Below, piece by piece: positions 22,681-33,963 of a stretch of 64,000 bases of DNA (within the stretch, counting starts at the first letter, position 1; every line of letters begins with the position of its first letter). This stretch comes from a bacterium. GTDB taxonomy: Bacteria > Bacillota_I > Bacilli_A > Mycoplasmatales > Mycoplasmoidaceae. The position numbers and the translations under genes are program-made. Under the pieces are notes generated by a model. The model had not been told where the DNA came from and did no database searches. It saw nothing but the letters and a program-made list of their open reading frames with translations. The stretch spans positions 124,001 to 188,000 of the forward strand of contig JAFSMC010000001.1 in assembly GCA_017448105.1 (NCBI GenBank), in the 5' to 3' direction.

Positions 22681-23709
22681 TTAAATTAACTTAATGATTT
22701 TCTTGTTAAAAAAAACAATAAAGAATAAAAATGTTTTGATGATTAATTTGTATTTTCTTGGTAGATAAGAAGTATCATATTTCTTTTTTAAAGCTATTTT
22801 TCATTCATCAGAATTTTGTTGGTGATTTACAAACTTTCTGTAATGTTTGATAAAATGGTTAGCTAAAAAATAAAATCTAGCAACACATCCTGACTCCTGG
22901 TTTGATAAATATTCAATTGTTTGCTTTCATCACAGTAGTTTTTTATTAGATCATTGTTCATTTGAACTTGAATTATCACGATCACATCGATAACAGCCTA
23001 AATATTCATTAATAAATTGTCACGAATGACAAACTTTCTTCATTTCATAATAAAGACAAACATCTTGAAAACTACAGTTTTCAAGTAATTGAAAATGATT
23101 AGCATAAAATAGTTGTGTCCGATAAAATTTGCAAAGTGGAAATGAATAAGCTGTTTTAAAAAAATTGTCATTAATTCTACTAAAAAAATGAGTTTTAGAT
23201 AAACAATATATTTTTCTTTTTTGTTTTTTATTGATCTTTGCTCGTCAGAAATAAAATTGACTTGTTAAAACATCGACTTTATTATTTCCTTCATTAATAT
23301 ACTTAGCAAACATATTTAAACATTGTGGTTCAAATTTATCATCACTATCAAGGATAGTGAAATAATCACCATGAATCATTTTATTGTTCTTAACAAAATT
23401 GATTACACTTCCTCAATTACCATTTGCTTTTTTAATCAATTTAAAATTACCAAACTTTTTTTGGTATGGTTTTACTAAATTATCAATACTTATTTTTGCT
23501 CCATCTGAAACAATAATTACTTCTACTTTTTTAAGATTAAAAGTTTGAGTTGCAATTGAATCAAGAGTTTCATTGATTGTATCAAAAGTATCATAGTAAG
23601 GAATAACGATACTAAACACTAATTTAGAATCAGTTGGATATTTTTTTACTTCAATTGATAAACCATCATTACGATAGTTTAAAATATCTAAATTATTATT
23701 TTTTTTCAT
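22681..23709 (-). CDS. GT2 family glycosyltransferase (soluble, type A fold)
   Basis: The 342-residue protein shows FSIVIPYYDTFDTINETLDSI near residue 32, VIIVSDGA, GSVINFVK and FTILDSDDKF (DxD), hallmarks of GT2 enzymes. The C-terminal half has many aromatic residues and a hydrophobic end (LIIKTFLFFIVFF) that may attach it to the membrane. It probably adds a sugar to a membrane glycolipid or surface polymer. Donor and acceptor unknown. Upstream lie five tRNA genes on the same strand. Confidence 0.78.
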
Positions 23710-23738
23710 TGTTATTGAAACAATTTCATTGCTTTATA

Positions 23739-23812
23739 TGGAGCGGGTAATGGGAATCGAACCCACATTAATAGCTTGGAAGGCTATAGTTCTACCACTG
23801 AACTATACCCGC
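23739..23812 (-). tRNA. tRNA-Gly (anticodon TCC)
   Basis: Acceptor GCGGGTA/TACCCGC, anticodon loop CTTCCAA, encoded CCA. Last gene of the five-tRNA cluster Tyr-Gln-Lys-Leu-Gly on the minus strand. Confidence 0.95.
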
Positions 23813-23815
23813 ATC

Positions 23816-23901
23816 TGGTGCTGAAAGAGGGACTTGAACCCTCACGATATTGCTATCACAGGATTTTAAGTCCTGTGCGTCTACCATTCCGCCACTTCAG
23901 C
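23816..23901 (-). tRNA. tRNA-Leu (anticodon TAA)
   Basis: Class II tRNA of 86 bases with long variable arm, anticodon loop CTTAAAA and CCA. It reads UUA, the dominant Leu codon in this AT-rich sequence. Confidence 0.94.
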
Positions 23902-23908
23902 TTAAAAT

Positions 23909-23983
23909 TGGTGCCCCACCGGAGACTCGAACTCCGGACCCTTTCATTAAAAGTGAAATGCTCTACCACTGAGCTAGTGGGAC
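23909..23983 (-). tRNA. tRNA-Lys (anticodon TTT)
   Basis: Acceptor GTCCCAC/GTGGGGC (one T-G pair), anticodon stem TTTCA/TGAAA with loop CTTTTAA, encoded CCA. It reads AAA, the main Lys codon here. Confidence 0.94.
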
Positions 23984-23987
23984 ATCT

Positions 23988-24062
23988 TGGCTGGGTAGGT
24001 TGGATTCGAACCAACGAATGCCAGAATCAAAATCTGGTGCCTTACCACTTGGCTACAACCCA
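23988..24062 (-). tRNA. tRNA-Gln (anticodon TTG)
   Basis: Acceptor TGGGTTG/CTACCCA, anticodon stem CCAGA/TCTGG with loop TTTTGAT, encoded CCA. Reads CAA. Confidence 0.94.
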
Positions 24063-24066
24063 ATTA

Positions 24067-24151
24067 TGGTGGACAGAGACGGATTTGAACCGCCGAAACC
24101 TAAGGTGTCTGATTTACAGTCAGATGCGTTTGGCCACTTCGCTACCTGTCC
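24067..24151 (-). tRNA. tRNA-Tyr (anticodon GTA)
   Basis: Class II tRNA of 85 bases, acceptor GGACAGG/TCTGTCC, anticodon stem TCTGA/TCAGA with loop CTGTAAA, long variable arm, encoded CCA. First gene of the tRNA cluster; 24 bases after the greA stop, so it may be read from the greA transcript. Confidence 0.94.
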
Positions 24152-24175
24152 GTGACTATATATTATATTTGTTTA

Positions 24176-24661
24176 TTATAGTTTTGATATGCTTAGGATT
24201 TTTACTCTATATGGTCTTTCAATTCCTTTTATTTCTACTTCATCACCTTTCTTTTTACCTAAAATAGCAATGGCCAATGGTGATTCATTAGAAATTTTAT
24301 TTTTGTCTGGATCAGCTTCAACTGTTCCAACTATTGCATATTCAAATGATTTCTTCTCAGCAAGATCATAAATTTCTACAACAGTACCAATCTTAACAAC
24401 CTCAGGTTTTTTGTTTGATCTTGCCCCTTCAATAATTTCACAATGATTTAAGATGTTTTCTAGTTGCTTAATTTTGGTTTCAATTTCAGCTTGTTTTTGT
24501 TTTGCTGCATCATAATCAGCATTTTCAGAAAGGTCACCTTGTTCTCTTGCATCTTGGATAGTTTTAATAACGCTAGGACGTTCGACTTGGATTAAATGAT
24601 CCATTTCTTTTTTAATTTCATTGTATTTTTCCCTAGATAGAATTGTTTTTTCTTTATTCAT
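24176..24661 (-). CDS. greA: Transcription elongation factor GreA
   Basis: GreA rescues backtracked RNA polymerase by stimulating RNA cleavage. The 161-residue product has the N-terminal coiled-coil with the catalytic acidic tip (EQGDLSENADYDAAK near residue 40) and the C-terminal FKBP-like domain (SPLAIAILGKKKGDEVEI). Length is typical. It lies downstream of rpsT and a lipoprotein, and upstream of the tRNA cluster. Confidence 0.95.
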   Translation of the reverse strand: MNKEKTILSREKYNEIKKEMDHLIQVERPSVIKTIQDAREQGDLSENADYDAAKQKQAEIETKIKQLENILNHCEIIEGARSNKKPEVVKIGTVVEIYDLAEKKSFEYAIVGTVEADPDKNKISNESPLAIAILGKKKGDEVEIKGIERPYRVKILSISKL

Positions 24662-24676
24662 TGTTTTGTTTTTCCT

Positions 24677-25168
24677 TTACTCAATTACAACATTAGCATA
24701 AGCAAATGATGGAATTGTTATGTCACTTTGATTAGATATAAGAGATAATACTACTTTATTATTTAGCGCTTTATATTCACTACTACTACATGTTGTTTTT
24801 TGATCATTAACATATGTTAATGTTAACTCATTAATATTATCTTTTTCAATATTTCATATTAATGAAAAACCAATAATGTTTTTATCACTACTGCACTTAC
24901 AAATTGAAGCAATTAGATCAAAATACATAATGTGTTCAGCAGGATTTTTTTCTAAATTAGTGTAGTTAATTTTGCTAGTTTGCGGTCATTGATCTTTATT
25001 ATTTTGAAATAAATTATCAATTTCTTGTTTAGATTGACAATTAACAGATTGACCATAAGCAAGTTTACCAATGTCTGAATCTCGTTGTTCTGGTTGACAA
25101 CTAGTAAAAGCAAAAATAGGAGCAGCCAATAAAATTGTACTTATTGCAAAAAACAATTTCTTTGACAT
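24677..25168 (-). CDS. Small lipoprotein of unknown function
   Basis: The 163-residue protein has a signal peptide with lipobox FAFTSC (Cys 24), so it should be anchored on the outer face of the membrane. The mature part contains several further Cys (NCQSK, SICKCSSD, TTCSSS) and no recognised domain. The ATG at 25168 is chosen because a GGGAG ribosome-binding site, inside the end of rpsT, precedes it. Four bases separate it from the rpsT stop, so it is coupled to ribosomal protein expression. Confidence 0.65.
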
Positions 25169-25172
25169 CAAT

Positions 25173-25406
25173 TTATGCTCCCTTTTTATTTAGTTTTCTA
25201 GCAAGTTTTGATTTAATGCGGTTAGCTTTGTTTTTATGAATAACATGTTTTCTAGCTAAACTATCAACTAGTTGATAAGTTTTTTTTAAGTCTTCTTGTG
25301 ATTTTGACAAAAAAGTCTTCTTTATTTGCACTTTAATTTTGTGCTTATTTGCTTTGTTTAGTAAAGATTTTTTTCTATTTTTTAATTGTTCTCGTTTAGC
25401 CGACAT
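25173..25406 (-). CDS. rpsT: 30S ribosomal protein S20
   Basis: The 77-residue, very basic helical protein matches S20: an N-terminal helix with REQLKNRKKSLLNKANKHKIK and a conserved second half with HKNKANRIKSKLARKLNK. It binds 16S rRNA early in assembly. A GAAGGGG ribosome-binding site precedes the ATG. It is divergent from the operon starting at 25499. Confidence 0.9.
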   Translation of the reverse strand: MSAKREQLKNRKKSLLNKANKHKIKVQIKKTFLSKSQEDLKKTYQLVDSLARKHVIHKNKANRIKSKLARKLNKKGA

Positions 25407-25498
25407 TAACTCGCCCCTTCAATTAAGTCCATTAAATACTTATTTTGTTTAATAATTATATATATAATTTTCTTTAATTCTAACTACAAACAAAAATT

Positions 25499-25783
25499 AT
25501 GACAAGTGATGTTAAAAAAGTAAGTTTAAACAACAAAAGGTTAGTCCCAACTATTAATAAAATAATTGAAATTATCAAGCACTATTTTGAACTTGACTTA
25601 AGTGATGAAAAGTATGAAAAAATTTTCAATGTTTTATTTAAAGCATTTTCTGCAACAAATAGATTTGCTAAAAAAAATGATTTAGCAAAAAAAAGTAAAG
25701 ATGCTTATAAAACCTTACTTGAAACTGTACTCTACTTTTTCAAAACTATCACAGTGCATGACAATAGTATTGGTGAGAATTAA
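25499..25783 (+). CDS. Small hypothetical helical protein
   Basis: The 94-residue product is Lys-rich and mostly predicted helix (residues 15-85), with no membrane segment. I recognise no family. Two bases separate it from the DUF5385 gene that follows, and the three genes 25499-27361 form one operon ending in fmt. The position matches a conserved block upstream of fmt, which supports it being real. Confidence 0.55.
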   Translation: MTSDVKKVSLNNKRLVPTINKIIEIIKHYFELDLSDEKYEKIFNVLFKAFSATNRFAKKNDLAKKSKDAYKTLLETVLYFFKTITVHDNSIGEN

Positions 25784-25785
25784 TT

Positions 25786-26436
25786 ATGTTTGGCTTAGGT
25801 GGCGGAAATTCTATATGACTGTTAGTCATTCTATCTATAGGGGTAGTTGGTTTTATCATTTACAAAAAAAAACAAGATTCTAAAACCAACAATAGTTTTC
25901 TTAGTTCAAGAAAAAACAAAGATGAAGTTTGAAGAACTATTAAACAATATTTAAAAGATAACAACGAAGCTGGTAAAGAAATAGTTGATAGTTATGTTGT
26001 TAAGAGAAGAGACATCGATATGTTTGATCCTTATGGATCAATTTATGATCGAAAAAATAAAGTTATTGAATCTCGTATTAGAAAATGATATTACAAACAA
26101 AATAAGATAACCAAACAAACTCGTGAATTGTTTGTTGTAGTATTTACAACAAGAAATGTTAAAACTTTAGAAATTGATAAACCACGAGCAATTGAAGTTG
26201 AAGTAATAAATAAGAAGATTAATAAAAATGAATTCGATCGAAAAATATTGATAAATTCATTACTTGATTATGACCAAGAAATGGAATGAATTTTTCCTGT
26301 AAGAATTGCCGAAAAATCTAATCAATTAAAACAAGAAGAACAGCAAAAGAAATATGAAATGCAAAAGCAAAAGAAATTGCAAAAAATGCGCTTAAAAGAA
26401 CAAGCAAAAAAGAAGAAAAATGCAAAAAAAATATAA
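25786..26436 (+). CDS. DUF5385 family mycoplasma membrane-anchored protein
   Basis: The 216-residue product begins MFGLGGGNSIW, followed by one membrane helix (WLLVILSIGVVGFIIY) and a cytosolic charged domain ending in a Lys/Gln-rich coiled-coil (residues 180-216). I place it in DUF5385 because of its position between rpsT and fmt, as for MG364 in M. genitalium, and because of its length; this is from memory. Function unknown. It overlaps fmt by 17 bases. Trp are TGA. Confidence 0.6.
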
Positions 26437-27361
26437 AGTTATTTTTATGGGGACACCAACAATAGCATCATGTTGTTTAGATGCTATTTTAAAGTTATCA
26501 GGAGTTGAAGTTCTTGCTGTTGTTTGTCAAGAAGATAAACCGGTAGGTAGAAAACACATTATTAATTTTTGTCCAGTCAAAAAAACAGCTATTTCTCACA
26601 ATATAAAAGTATTGCAAGCAGCAAAAATTGATAATCTTTATGAACAAATTAAAGAACTAAATCCAGATTTAATTATGACTTGTGCTTTTGGTCAATTTAT
26701 TCCTAATAATATCCTTACTTTACCAAAATACAAATGCATTAACTTGCATGCATCATTATTGCCCAAATACAGAGGCGGTGCACCTATCCATCATACTATT
26801 TTAAATAATGAAAAAATTACTGGTTGATCATTAATGTATATGAATAATAAAATGGATGCTGGTGATGTTATAGCTCAATCACAAATAAAAATCAATCCAA
26901 ATGAAACCTATAAATCTCTATATCAAAAATTGTGTTTAGCAATACAACCAATGATTAATAAACATTTTTTAACATTATTTAATGATAAAGTGCAAGCAAC
27001 AAAACAAAATGAACATGAAGCAACTTATGCTCCAAATATCACTCATGAAAATGAAAAAATAAATTGAAATAATTTAAGTGCAAATATTGATGCAAAAATA
27101 AGAGCTTTTTATGATAAACCGATTGCCTATTGTATTTTAGAAAAGCAAATTGTAAAAATTCATCAAGCAACAATCACTAATATAAAATCTACTAAAATGC
27201 CAGGAACAATTGAAAATGTTACTAAAAACATAATTTTTGTAGCAACACAAGATAATTGTATTGGTTTAAAAACAATTCAAGTTGCAGGTAAAAAACCAAT
27301 GGATGTTGCACAAATTGTTAATGGTAACCATCCTTTTAAAATTGGAAAAGTTTTTGCCTAG
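26420..27361 (+). CDS. fmt: Methionyl-tRNA formyltransferase
   Basis: Fmt formylates initiator Met-tRNA using 10-formyl-tetrahydrofolate. The 313-residue product has VIFMGTPTIASCCLDAI near the start, the folate/catalytic loop CINLHASLLPKYRGGAPIHHTILN with catalytic Asn and His, MDAGDVI, and a C-terminal OB-like domain. Length is normal. The stop at 27361 is 2 bases from the converging gene at 27364. Confidence 0.93.
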
Positions 27362-27363
27362 AA

Positions 27364-27948
27364 TTAAAATAACCTTTGGCTCAAGCCTAAAATTAGGCAA
27401 ATAACATTATTTGAATTATTTTTGAAATAAGAAGTAATACAAGCTTTTAATTTAGCAAAAAGCTCAACATTTTTCATAAGGATGCTTTTCTGCTTTTCGT
27501 ATTTTTTTAAATTCATTATGTTTGCTTCAATGTCACTACTAATTTTACATGGAATGCAATTAAACAAAACGTAAGCCAAACCAATATGCAAAATATCAGA
27601 GACTTTTTGCTTATTTTTTATCATAGGAAAGATATTTAATAGATCATTAACAAAATCATCTCAAATCTTTGTGTTATTTGTTTTAAGATCTTTCTTAAAA
27701 CTATCGTAAACATGGTAAAAAACAGCATTTGAATAAAAATTATTGAAAACTTTTAGCAATGATTGACTATTTTGTTTTATTTCCAATGACAAAGGCGAAA
27801 AAACACTATCAAAAATAACCAAACAAAAACCCACTATTTTTTTATCATTATCAAAATGATTTTGAGGAATGTTTAAATTACTAAAAATATATTTGTATTT
27901 TTTAATGAAATGAATATATTTTTTTTCATTTAACAAAAGTTTAATCAT
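27364..27948 (-). CDS. Hypothetical protein co-transcribed with hrcA
   Basis: The 194-residue helical protein has no signal peptide, no clear motif and one TGA Trp. Its start overlaps hrcA by 8 bases, so it is co-translated with the heat-shock repressor. I do not recognise it. It is rich in Lys, Asn, Ile and Phe like its neighbours, so there is no sign of recent transfer. Nothing in the sequence points to a chaperone domain. Confidence 0.5.
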
Positions 27949-28969
27949 GATATTTTTTTTCTAATTCTTGTTTGATGAAAGATAAAATAGCTTGAATTTT
28001 TGCATAATCCATACGCTTTGGACCAACAACTGAAATTTGATGCATATTGTTTTCGCCTTTAATAGCAATTGAGGCAATTGCAATATCATGGTCGCTACCA
28101 AATTTTTCTGCTGAAGTTAATAAAGTTGTCTTACCAGTTTTAGATTGCATATAAGCAATTTGTTGTCAAATTGTTGAATCTTCAAGTAAATTTAACACTT
28201 TTTGCAATTTATCAACATCTTTAAATTCAGGTTGAGATGTTAAATATTTGGCTCCTTTTACATAAGTTTTAGTAGTAGAATTGAATTTAAAAATCTTGTT
28301 AATCATTTCTTTCATGATAAATTCATAATTTTCCACTGCGTTTTGAATGATTGGTTTTAAACTTTCAATTTTTTTAGGTAATTCTACTAATGGTGTATCA
28401 ACAGAACGGTCATTAAAAATTCTTACACATGTAGTTAAATCATTCAAAATTCTAGGATTATTAAAAGTGATAGTATTTTTGCTTACAGATCCTGAAGAAG
28501 TAACAACTAGCATCACGGCTAAGTTCTTATTTAAAGGAATTAAATCAATTCTTTTTAAAGTTTCGTTAATGTTTTTAATTGTAATAATTGAAGGAAGTTT
28601 CAATGTTTCATTAATAATTGAAACACTTTCTTCAATAATTGATTCAATTGATGATAAACGCTTAGCAAAAATTTTTTCCAATCTTACTTTAATATTACTA
28701 GATAAAGAAGGCGAAAGAATACTCTCTTGATATAGTTTGTAACCAGCATCAGTTGGCACACGCCCAGAAGAAGTGTGAGTTTTAGTAATAAAACCTGCAT
28801 TTTCAAGCACAACCATTTCATTTCTAATTGTGGCTGATGATAAATCTTTAAAATATCTTTCAATAATTTCTTTGCTTGAAACAGGTGTGGCATAGTTGAT
28901 ATATTGTTCAACAATAATCTTCAACAATTTAGTTTGTCTTGGAGTTAGTTTTTTAACATTATTTGCCAT
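27941..28969 (-). CDS. hrcA: Heat-inducible transcription repressor HrcA
   Basis: HrcA binds CIRCE operators and represses chaperone genes. The 342-residue product has the N-terminal winged helix (LTPRQTKLLKIIVEQYI, SSATIRNEMVVLENAGFI, HTSSGRVPTDAGYKLY), a GAF-like central domain and the C-terminal DYAKIQAILSFI. The ATG at 28969 is used; an upstream TTG is less likely. No CIRCE element (TTAGCACTC-N9-GAGTGCTAA) is visible upstream, so autoregulation is not evident here. Confidence 0.93.
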
Positions 28970-29009
28970 AAACAATAATTATATTTCTCTTAATAAAATA
29001 AAAAATCAC

Positions 29010-29597
29010 CTATTTTTTACTATACAAAAAATCTCGTTTTTTTATTGGTTCAATATTTTTATGATATTTACTATCAAGTTCACCAATAAAAGGTAAATTA
29101 CGTAAATAGTTGTCAGCGTCAAATCCTCAACCAACTATTCATGCATTAGGAATAGTTCGGCATACATAATCTAATTTAATTGGTGTCATTCTACCAGTTG
29201 GTTTATCAATCAAAACACAAATCTTAACTGATTTTGCACCTCTAGTTTTTAAATACTTTTTTAAGAAAACTAAGCTCCAACCAGAGTCACAAATATCTTC
29301 AAGAATTAGAACATGTCTATTTTTGGGCGAGTAAAAAGTGTCATAAATAATTTTAGGTTTTTTTGAAACATAATCACTAGAGCGATTACTTTGAATTTTA
29401 ACAAAGTCAGTTTGCACTGGAATTGTTACATTTTCAAGCACATGAGTATAAAAGAAAACACAACCATTGAGTACACCAACAACTAGTGGATTTTTTCCTT
29501 TAAAGTTTTTATTAATCCAAGTAGCGGCTTTTTTGCATAATGGATTTAGTTCTTTTGTATGAACTAAAATTCTCTTCATATAAAATGGTTTTTTCAT
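29010..29597 (-). CDS. hpt: Hypoxanthine(-guanine) phosphoribosyltransferase
   Basis: Salvages hypoxanthine and guanine with PRPP to IMP and GMP. The 195-residue protein shows LVVGVLNGCVFF, the PRPP loop VLILEDICDSGWSL (acidic pair then DSG) and, after a TGA Trp, IVGWGFDADNYLRNLPFIGEL, a classic HPRT C-terminal motif. Start could be 29597 or the internal ATG at 29579. Complements the nucleoside genes at 53.9-57.0 kb: DeoD releases the bases that Hpt re-uses. Confidence 0.92.
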
Positions 29598-29728
29598 AAT
29601 CTTTACACTCGTTTATTTGTTAGTAAATTATATTGTTTAGAAAATAAATTTTTACTCTTATAAAATTTTTTTAAAAATGTCCGTATATTTTTATATTATT
29701 AAGTAAACATAAAAAAATAAATAAAAAG

Positions 29729-30565
29729 ATGAAATACAAATTGCTTTCAATTGACTTAGATAGAACTCTGTTAACACCTTGTTTTGCTAAAGTAACAAAA
29801 AAAGATGCTTTAGCAATTCAAAAATATTTATCTGCTGGTGGTAAAGTTTGTATTAATACTGGACGTGCACCATGATCAGCTAAAAAATTTATTGATTACA
29901 TTAATAGTTTTGGTCCAAACAAAATTCAATTTTTATCCGCTTACAATGGTGGTTATATCTATGACTATTTAGATAAAGAAACACATATACAAACTATTCC
30001 TCACGGTACAGTAAAAAGAATTTATGATCTTGTTTTAAAACACAATGCTCATATTTGAATCCATTCAGTTAATGGTGAGCAAAATAAGAGCATTGAAACA
30101 AACAAATTAATTTACAAATATTTCATTAAATTTTTTAGATCTTTAAATTTAATTAAAGTTAAAGATCTAAACAAGCTTGAATCATTCAAAATGAATATTT
30201 TTTCAGCTTCAAAAAACAAAATAAATTGATTTTATAAAGATTGTTGCAAATTAAATCTTCAAAAACAAGCAACATTTTGCATGTCACGACCAAAAGTAAT
30301 TGAAATAAGTCCAAAAAATAGTAACAAAGGGGTAATTCTTTCTATGCTGAGTAAAAAATATAAGATTGATAGATCACAAATTATGTCAATCGGCGATTCA
30401 TTCAATGATAAAGCAGCTTTTGTTGTATCAGGTTATGCTATTGGTGTTAAACCAAAGGAACAACCTCTTGAAAAATTCTGTAATAAAGTTATTAGAAAAA
30501 ATATAAATGCTGTTTCATATATCATTAACAACTTAGTTTTAGATAAAAATCTAAAGAAAAAATAA
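29729..30565 (+). CDS. Cof-type HAD family phosphatase
   Basis: The 278-residue product has HAD motif I DLDRTLL (D9, D11), motif II INTGRAPW, motif III Lys in NSNKGV and motif IV IGDSFNDKAAF, with a type IIB cap between. Such enzymes dephosphorylate sugar phosphates or cofactors; mycoplasmas carry several. It lies 12 bases before potA and is probably co-transcribed. Substrate unknown. Confidence 0.85.
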
Positions 30566-30577
30566 AATTAGGGAAAA

Positions 30578-32215
30578 ATGAAAGAAAACAAAAATTTTTT
30601 AGTTTTAAAAGATATTAAAAAAACATATGATGATGGATATGTAGCATGTTCAAACATCAACATATCTATTGACAAAGGCAAGTTTGTCACTATCTTAGGT
30701 CCTAGTGGTTGCGGTAAAACTACATTACTTAAAATGATTGCTGGTTTTGAAAAACCAACAAATGGGAAAATCATTGTCAACGGTATTGATATTAAAGACT
30801 TGCCTATTCACAAAAGAAACACAGCCACTGTATTCCAAGATTATGCATTATTTCCTAATATGACTGTTTATCAAAACATTGCTTATGGAGTAAAACTTTT
30901 AAGAAAAAATCTTAACCACATCCCAAAAAGATATACAGCATTACTTGAAAAAACTAGAAATGAAGCTTTAGCTAAAGCAACACACCAAATTCAAAATCTG
31001 AAAGATGATCAATTAAAAATTGATATTGAAATTAATCGTTGAAAACGTTTCTATAACAAAGACGAATATCTAAAAAAAATTATTGATTTACGTTACTCTG
31101 CATTTACTAATGAAATTTTTAAATTAGAAAAAAGATTGTTTGCAGCTAAAGGTATAAAATATACTGGTTTCAAACTTTCATTAAAAAATAAATGAAGACT
31201 ATACAAGAATAGAATCTTAAGTTTTCTTGGAATTAATCGTTTAACTAAATTTGATGTTAAAGGATTGCATAAACTTGAAATTAAGATTTTGGATTTAATC
31301 CGTTATTTCTATTACAAAACTCCAATCGATATTAAAATTGATCGCTTGTATGAAAAATATCGTGACAAAGACGAATGAATTTCATATTGAGAAAACTATC
31401 CAATACTAAAAGTTGAAGAATTTGAAAAATATTACACAACTAGGTCTTTCACAAAACAAGAAATCAAAAATGAAGTTGAAGAAGCTATTACTTTGGTTGG
31501 TTTAAATGGTAATGAAAACAAATATCCATTTGAATTGTCTGGTGGTATGCAACAACGTGTTGCATTAGCACGTGCAATTGTTGTAAAACCTGACATTTTA
31601 CTTCTTGATGAACCCCTTTCTGCTCTAGATGCAAAAGTTAGAAAAAAAATGCAAGAAGAATTAAAACAAATTCACAGCGAATTAAAAATTAACTTCATTT
31701 TGGTAACTCATGACCAAGAAGAAGCTTTAAGTTTGTCTGACAGCATCATTGTTATGTCTAAAGGTAAAATTGAACAAATTGGTACACCAAAAAACGTTTA
31801 TGAACATCCAAATAATATGTGAGTAGCTAACTTTATTGGTCAAGCTAACTTTATTCATGCTATTTATCTCGGCAAGAACAACTTTAAAATTGAAAATAAA
31901 GTCTATAGTTGCTCTTTAATTAACTACAATTTTGCTAAATTAGTAGCAAAAACTGAATTTATTATTGTCTTGCGTCCTGAAGATATTCAAATATGTAAAC
32001 AAAACAAGGGTTTTAAAAATGTCAAAATTGTTTCATCAACCTATAAAGGAACATTTTACGACATTGCATGTGAAACTAAATTAAAATCAATTTTGCATTT
32101 TCAAACTACTGACTATTACAAAAATGGTGAAGTAGTCGGAATAAAGTGAAACTTTAAATATTGTTCGATCTTGTTAAACAATAAAAAAAATAGTAGCTAT
32201 GAAAACAATTCTTAA
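30578..32215 (+). CDS. potA: Spermidine/putrescine ABC transporter ATP-binding protein, with large insertion
   Basis: ATPase of the polyamine importer. Walker [10 protein letters not shown] is at residues 41-49, Q-loop [11 protein letters not shown] near 87, signature [14 protein letters not shown] near 320, Walker [13 protein letters not shown]-loop LVTHDQEEA, followed by a C-terminal TOBE-type regulatory domain. Between Q-loop and signature there are about 180 extra residues, Lys/Tyr-rich and helical, making the protein 545 residues instead of about 370. Mycoplasma PotA proteins are known to be long in this way. It overlaps potB by 17 bases. Confidence 0.92.
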
Positions 32216-33083
32216 AGAAAATAAATTTGGTGTAGTTAAAACTACTTTCAATAATGCTATGAAAACAAAAAAACTTTTGTTAATTATCCCTTATGCATTA
32301 CTTTGCATAGTTTTTCTTGCTATTCCATTAATCTTAGTTTTATTTAATTCTTTTATTGGCGATGTTAGTGCATCATGAATGGTTGTCAACAATTTTATAT
32401 GACAAAAAATTCTTTTATCAATTGTCTTAGCCCTAATTGCCACAATCATCTGCATTTTTATTTCATACCCATTTTCATATTTTATTGCTTTCAGTAAATA
32501 TAAAATATGAAAATCAGTAGTCATTATTTTAATAACCACTCCTGTTTGATCAAGTTACTTAATTAAAATTATTGGTTTAAAAACTTTTTTTGATTTATGT
32601 TTAGGATTTTCTAATTCTACATATGGACATATTTTTACAGTAATTGGTTTAGTTTATATTTACACACCATTTATGATTTTACCAATATATAACGTCTTAA
32701 ATGACATGCCTAAAAATTTAATTTTTGCTAGTCAAGATTTAGGTCACAATTATTTTTCAACATTTGTAAGAGTCATTTTTCCTTTTACTAAAAATGCTTT
32801 CTTTGCAGGAATAACTTTAGTTTTCTTACCTGCAGTAACAACTGTAGCTATTCCCCAATTTTTAAACAATAATACTGACTCAAGTATGATTGGCGACATC
32901 ATTACCCAAGAAGGTGAACAAGGCTTGATCTCTAAGATTGCTTTAACTAGAGCAAGTGTTGTTAGTTTAATTGTTAGTATTGTTTCTTTATTGCTTTATG
33001 GTTTTATTGCTTTTATTCCAAAGATTGGTCAATTGATAAGAAAACACCACCCTGTTACTAAAAAGGAGGAGAAAAATGTCTAG
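32199..33083 (+). CDS. potB: Spermidine/putrescine ABC transporter permease PotB
   Basis: Inner-membrane permease of 294 residues with six predicted helices and the EAA coupling loop ASQDLGHNYFSTFVRVIFPF that docks on PotA. It overlaps potA by 17 bases and potC by 8. The set is potA-potB-potC-potD. Confidence 0.9.
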
Positions 33084-33963
33084 AATGGACTTGCCATTAA
33101 ATAACTTTACTAGCAGAGCAAAGAAATACTTAGGTTTCTTTAAAAATTTTTATGTTCTTATTATTTTATTAATCATTTACATTCCCCTTATAGTTGTTTT
33201 ACTATTAAGTTTTACTGGTCAAACTAATCGAGGAAATATTGTCCTTAACTTTAATTCACTGTCATTTAATAATTGAAAAATCTTATTTACTAATGATGCC
33301 TTTTTAGATTCTTTACTTAATTCCTTAATTATTTCAGCTGTAGTTGTGCCTGTTTCAGTCTTTATTGGAGTAATTACTTGTTTTGGAATATGAAATACTA
33401 CCAAAAAGAAGGAACTAGCAGTGATTGGAATTAGCAAATTATCTATTGCCATCCCCGAACCAATCACTGCTATCTCATTAGCTTTATTATTTTCATCAAC
33501 ATGAGTAGCTATGGGCTTAAATTTTGGTCTAATCACTATTTGTTTATCACACATTTCTTTTTGTACTCCATATGCAATTGTAGCAATTTACCCAAAAATG
33601 CAAAAGATGAATAAAAACTTAGTGATGGCCAGCTATGACTTAGGCTATAGCAAAGTAAAAACCTTCCTTAATATTGTAATTCCTTATTTACTACCAGCCA
33701 TTTTATCAGCTGCAGCAATTACTTTTGCCATGAGCCTTGATGATTTTATCATCACTAATTTAATCAATGGTTCAACTCAAACTATTTCAACAGCAATTTA
33801 TACAACCAGAAAAGGAATCAAAGCTTGAGTAGTTACTTTTGGTGGTTTTTTAATAATTATTACTGCTTTTATTACTTTAATTGCAGCATTAAGAAAAATT
33901 AGACAAAACAAAACTATAAAAAAATTAAAAACAGCTAGACATTATGAAAATAGTTCACAATAA
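33076..33963 (+). CDS. potC: Spermidine/putrescine ABC transporter permease PotC
   Basis: Second permease, 295 residues, six helices, EAA loop MASYDLGYSKVKTFLNIVIPYLLPAI... with FAMSLDDFIITN, characteristic of PotC. A strong ribosome-binding site (AAGGAGG) lies within the end of potB. It overlaps potB by 8 bases and potD by 20. Confidence 0.9.

Noticed and set aside
23776-24267. 163-codon plus-strand open frame across the tRNA cluster
   Set aside because: It is antisense to four complete tRNA genes and the end of greA; tRNA cloverleafs explain the sequence.
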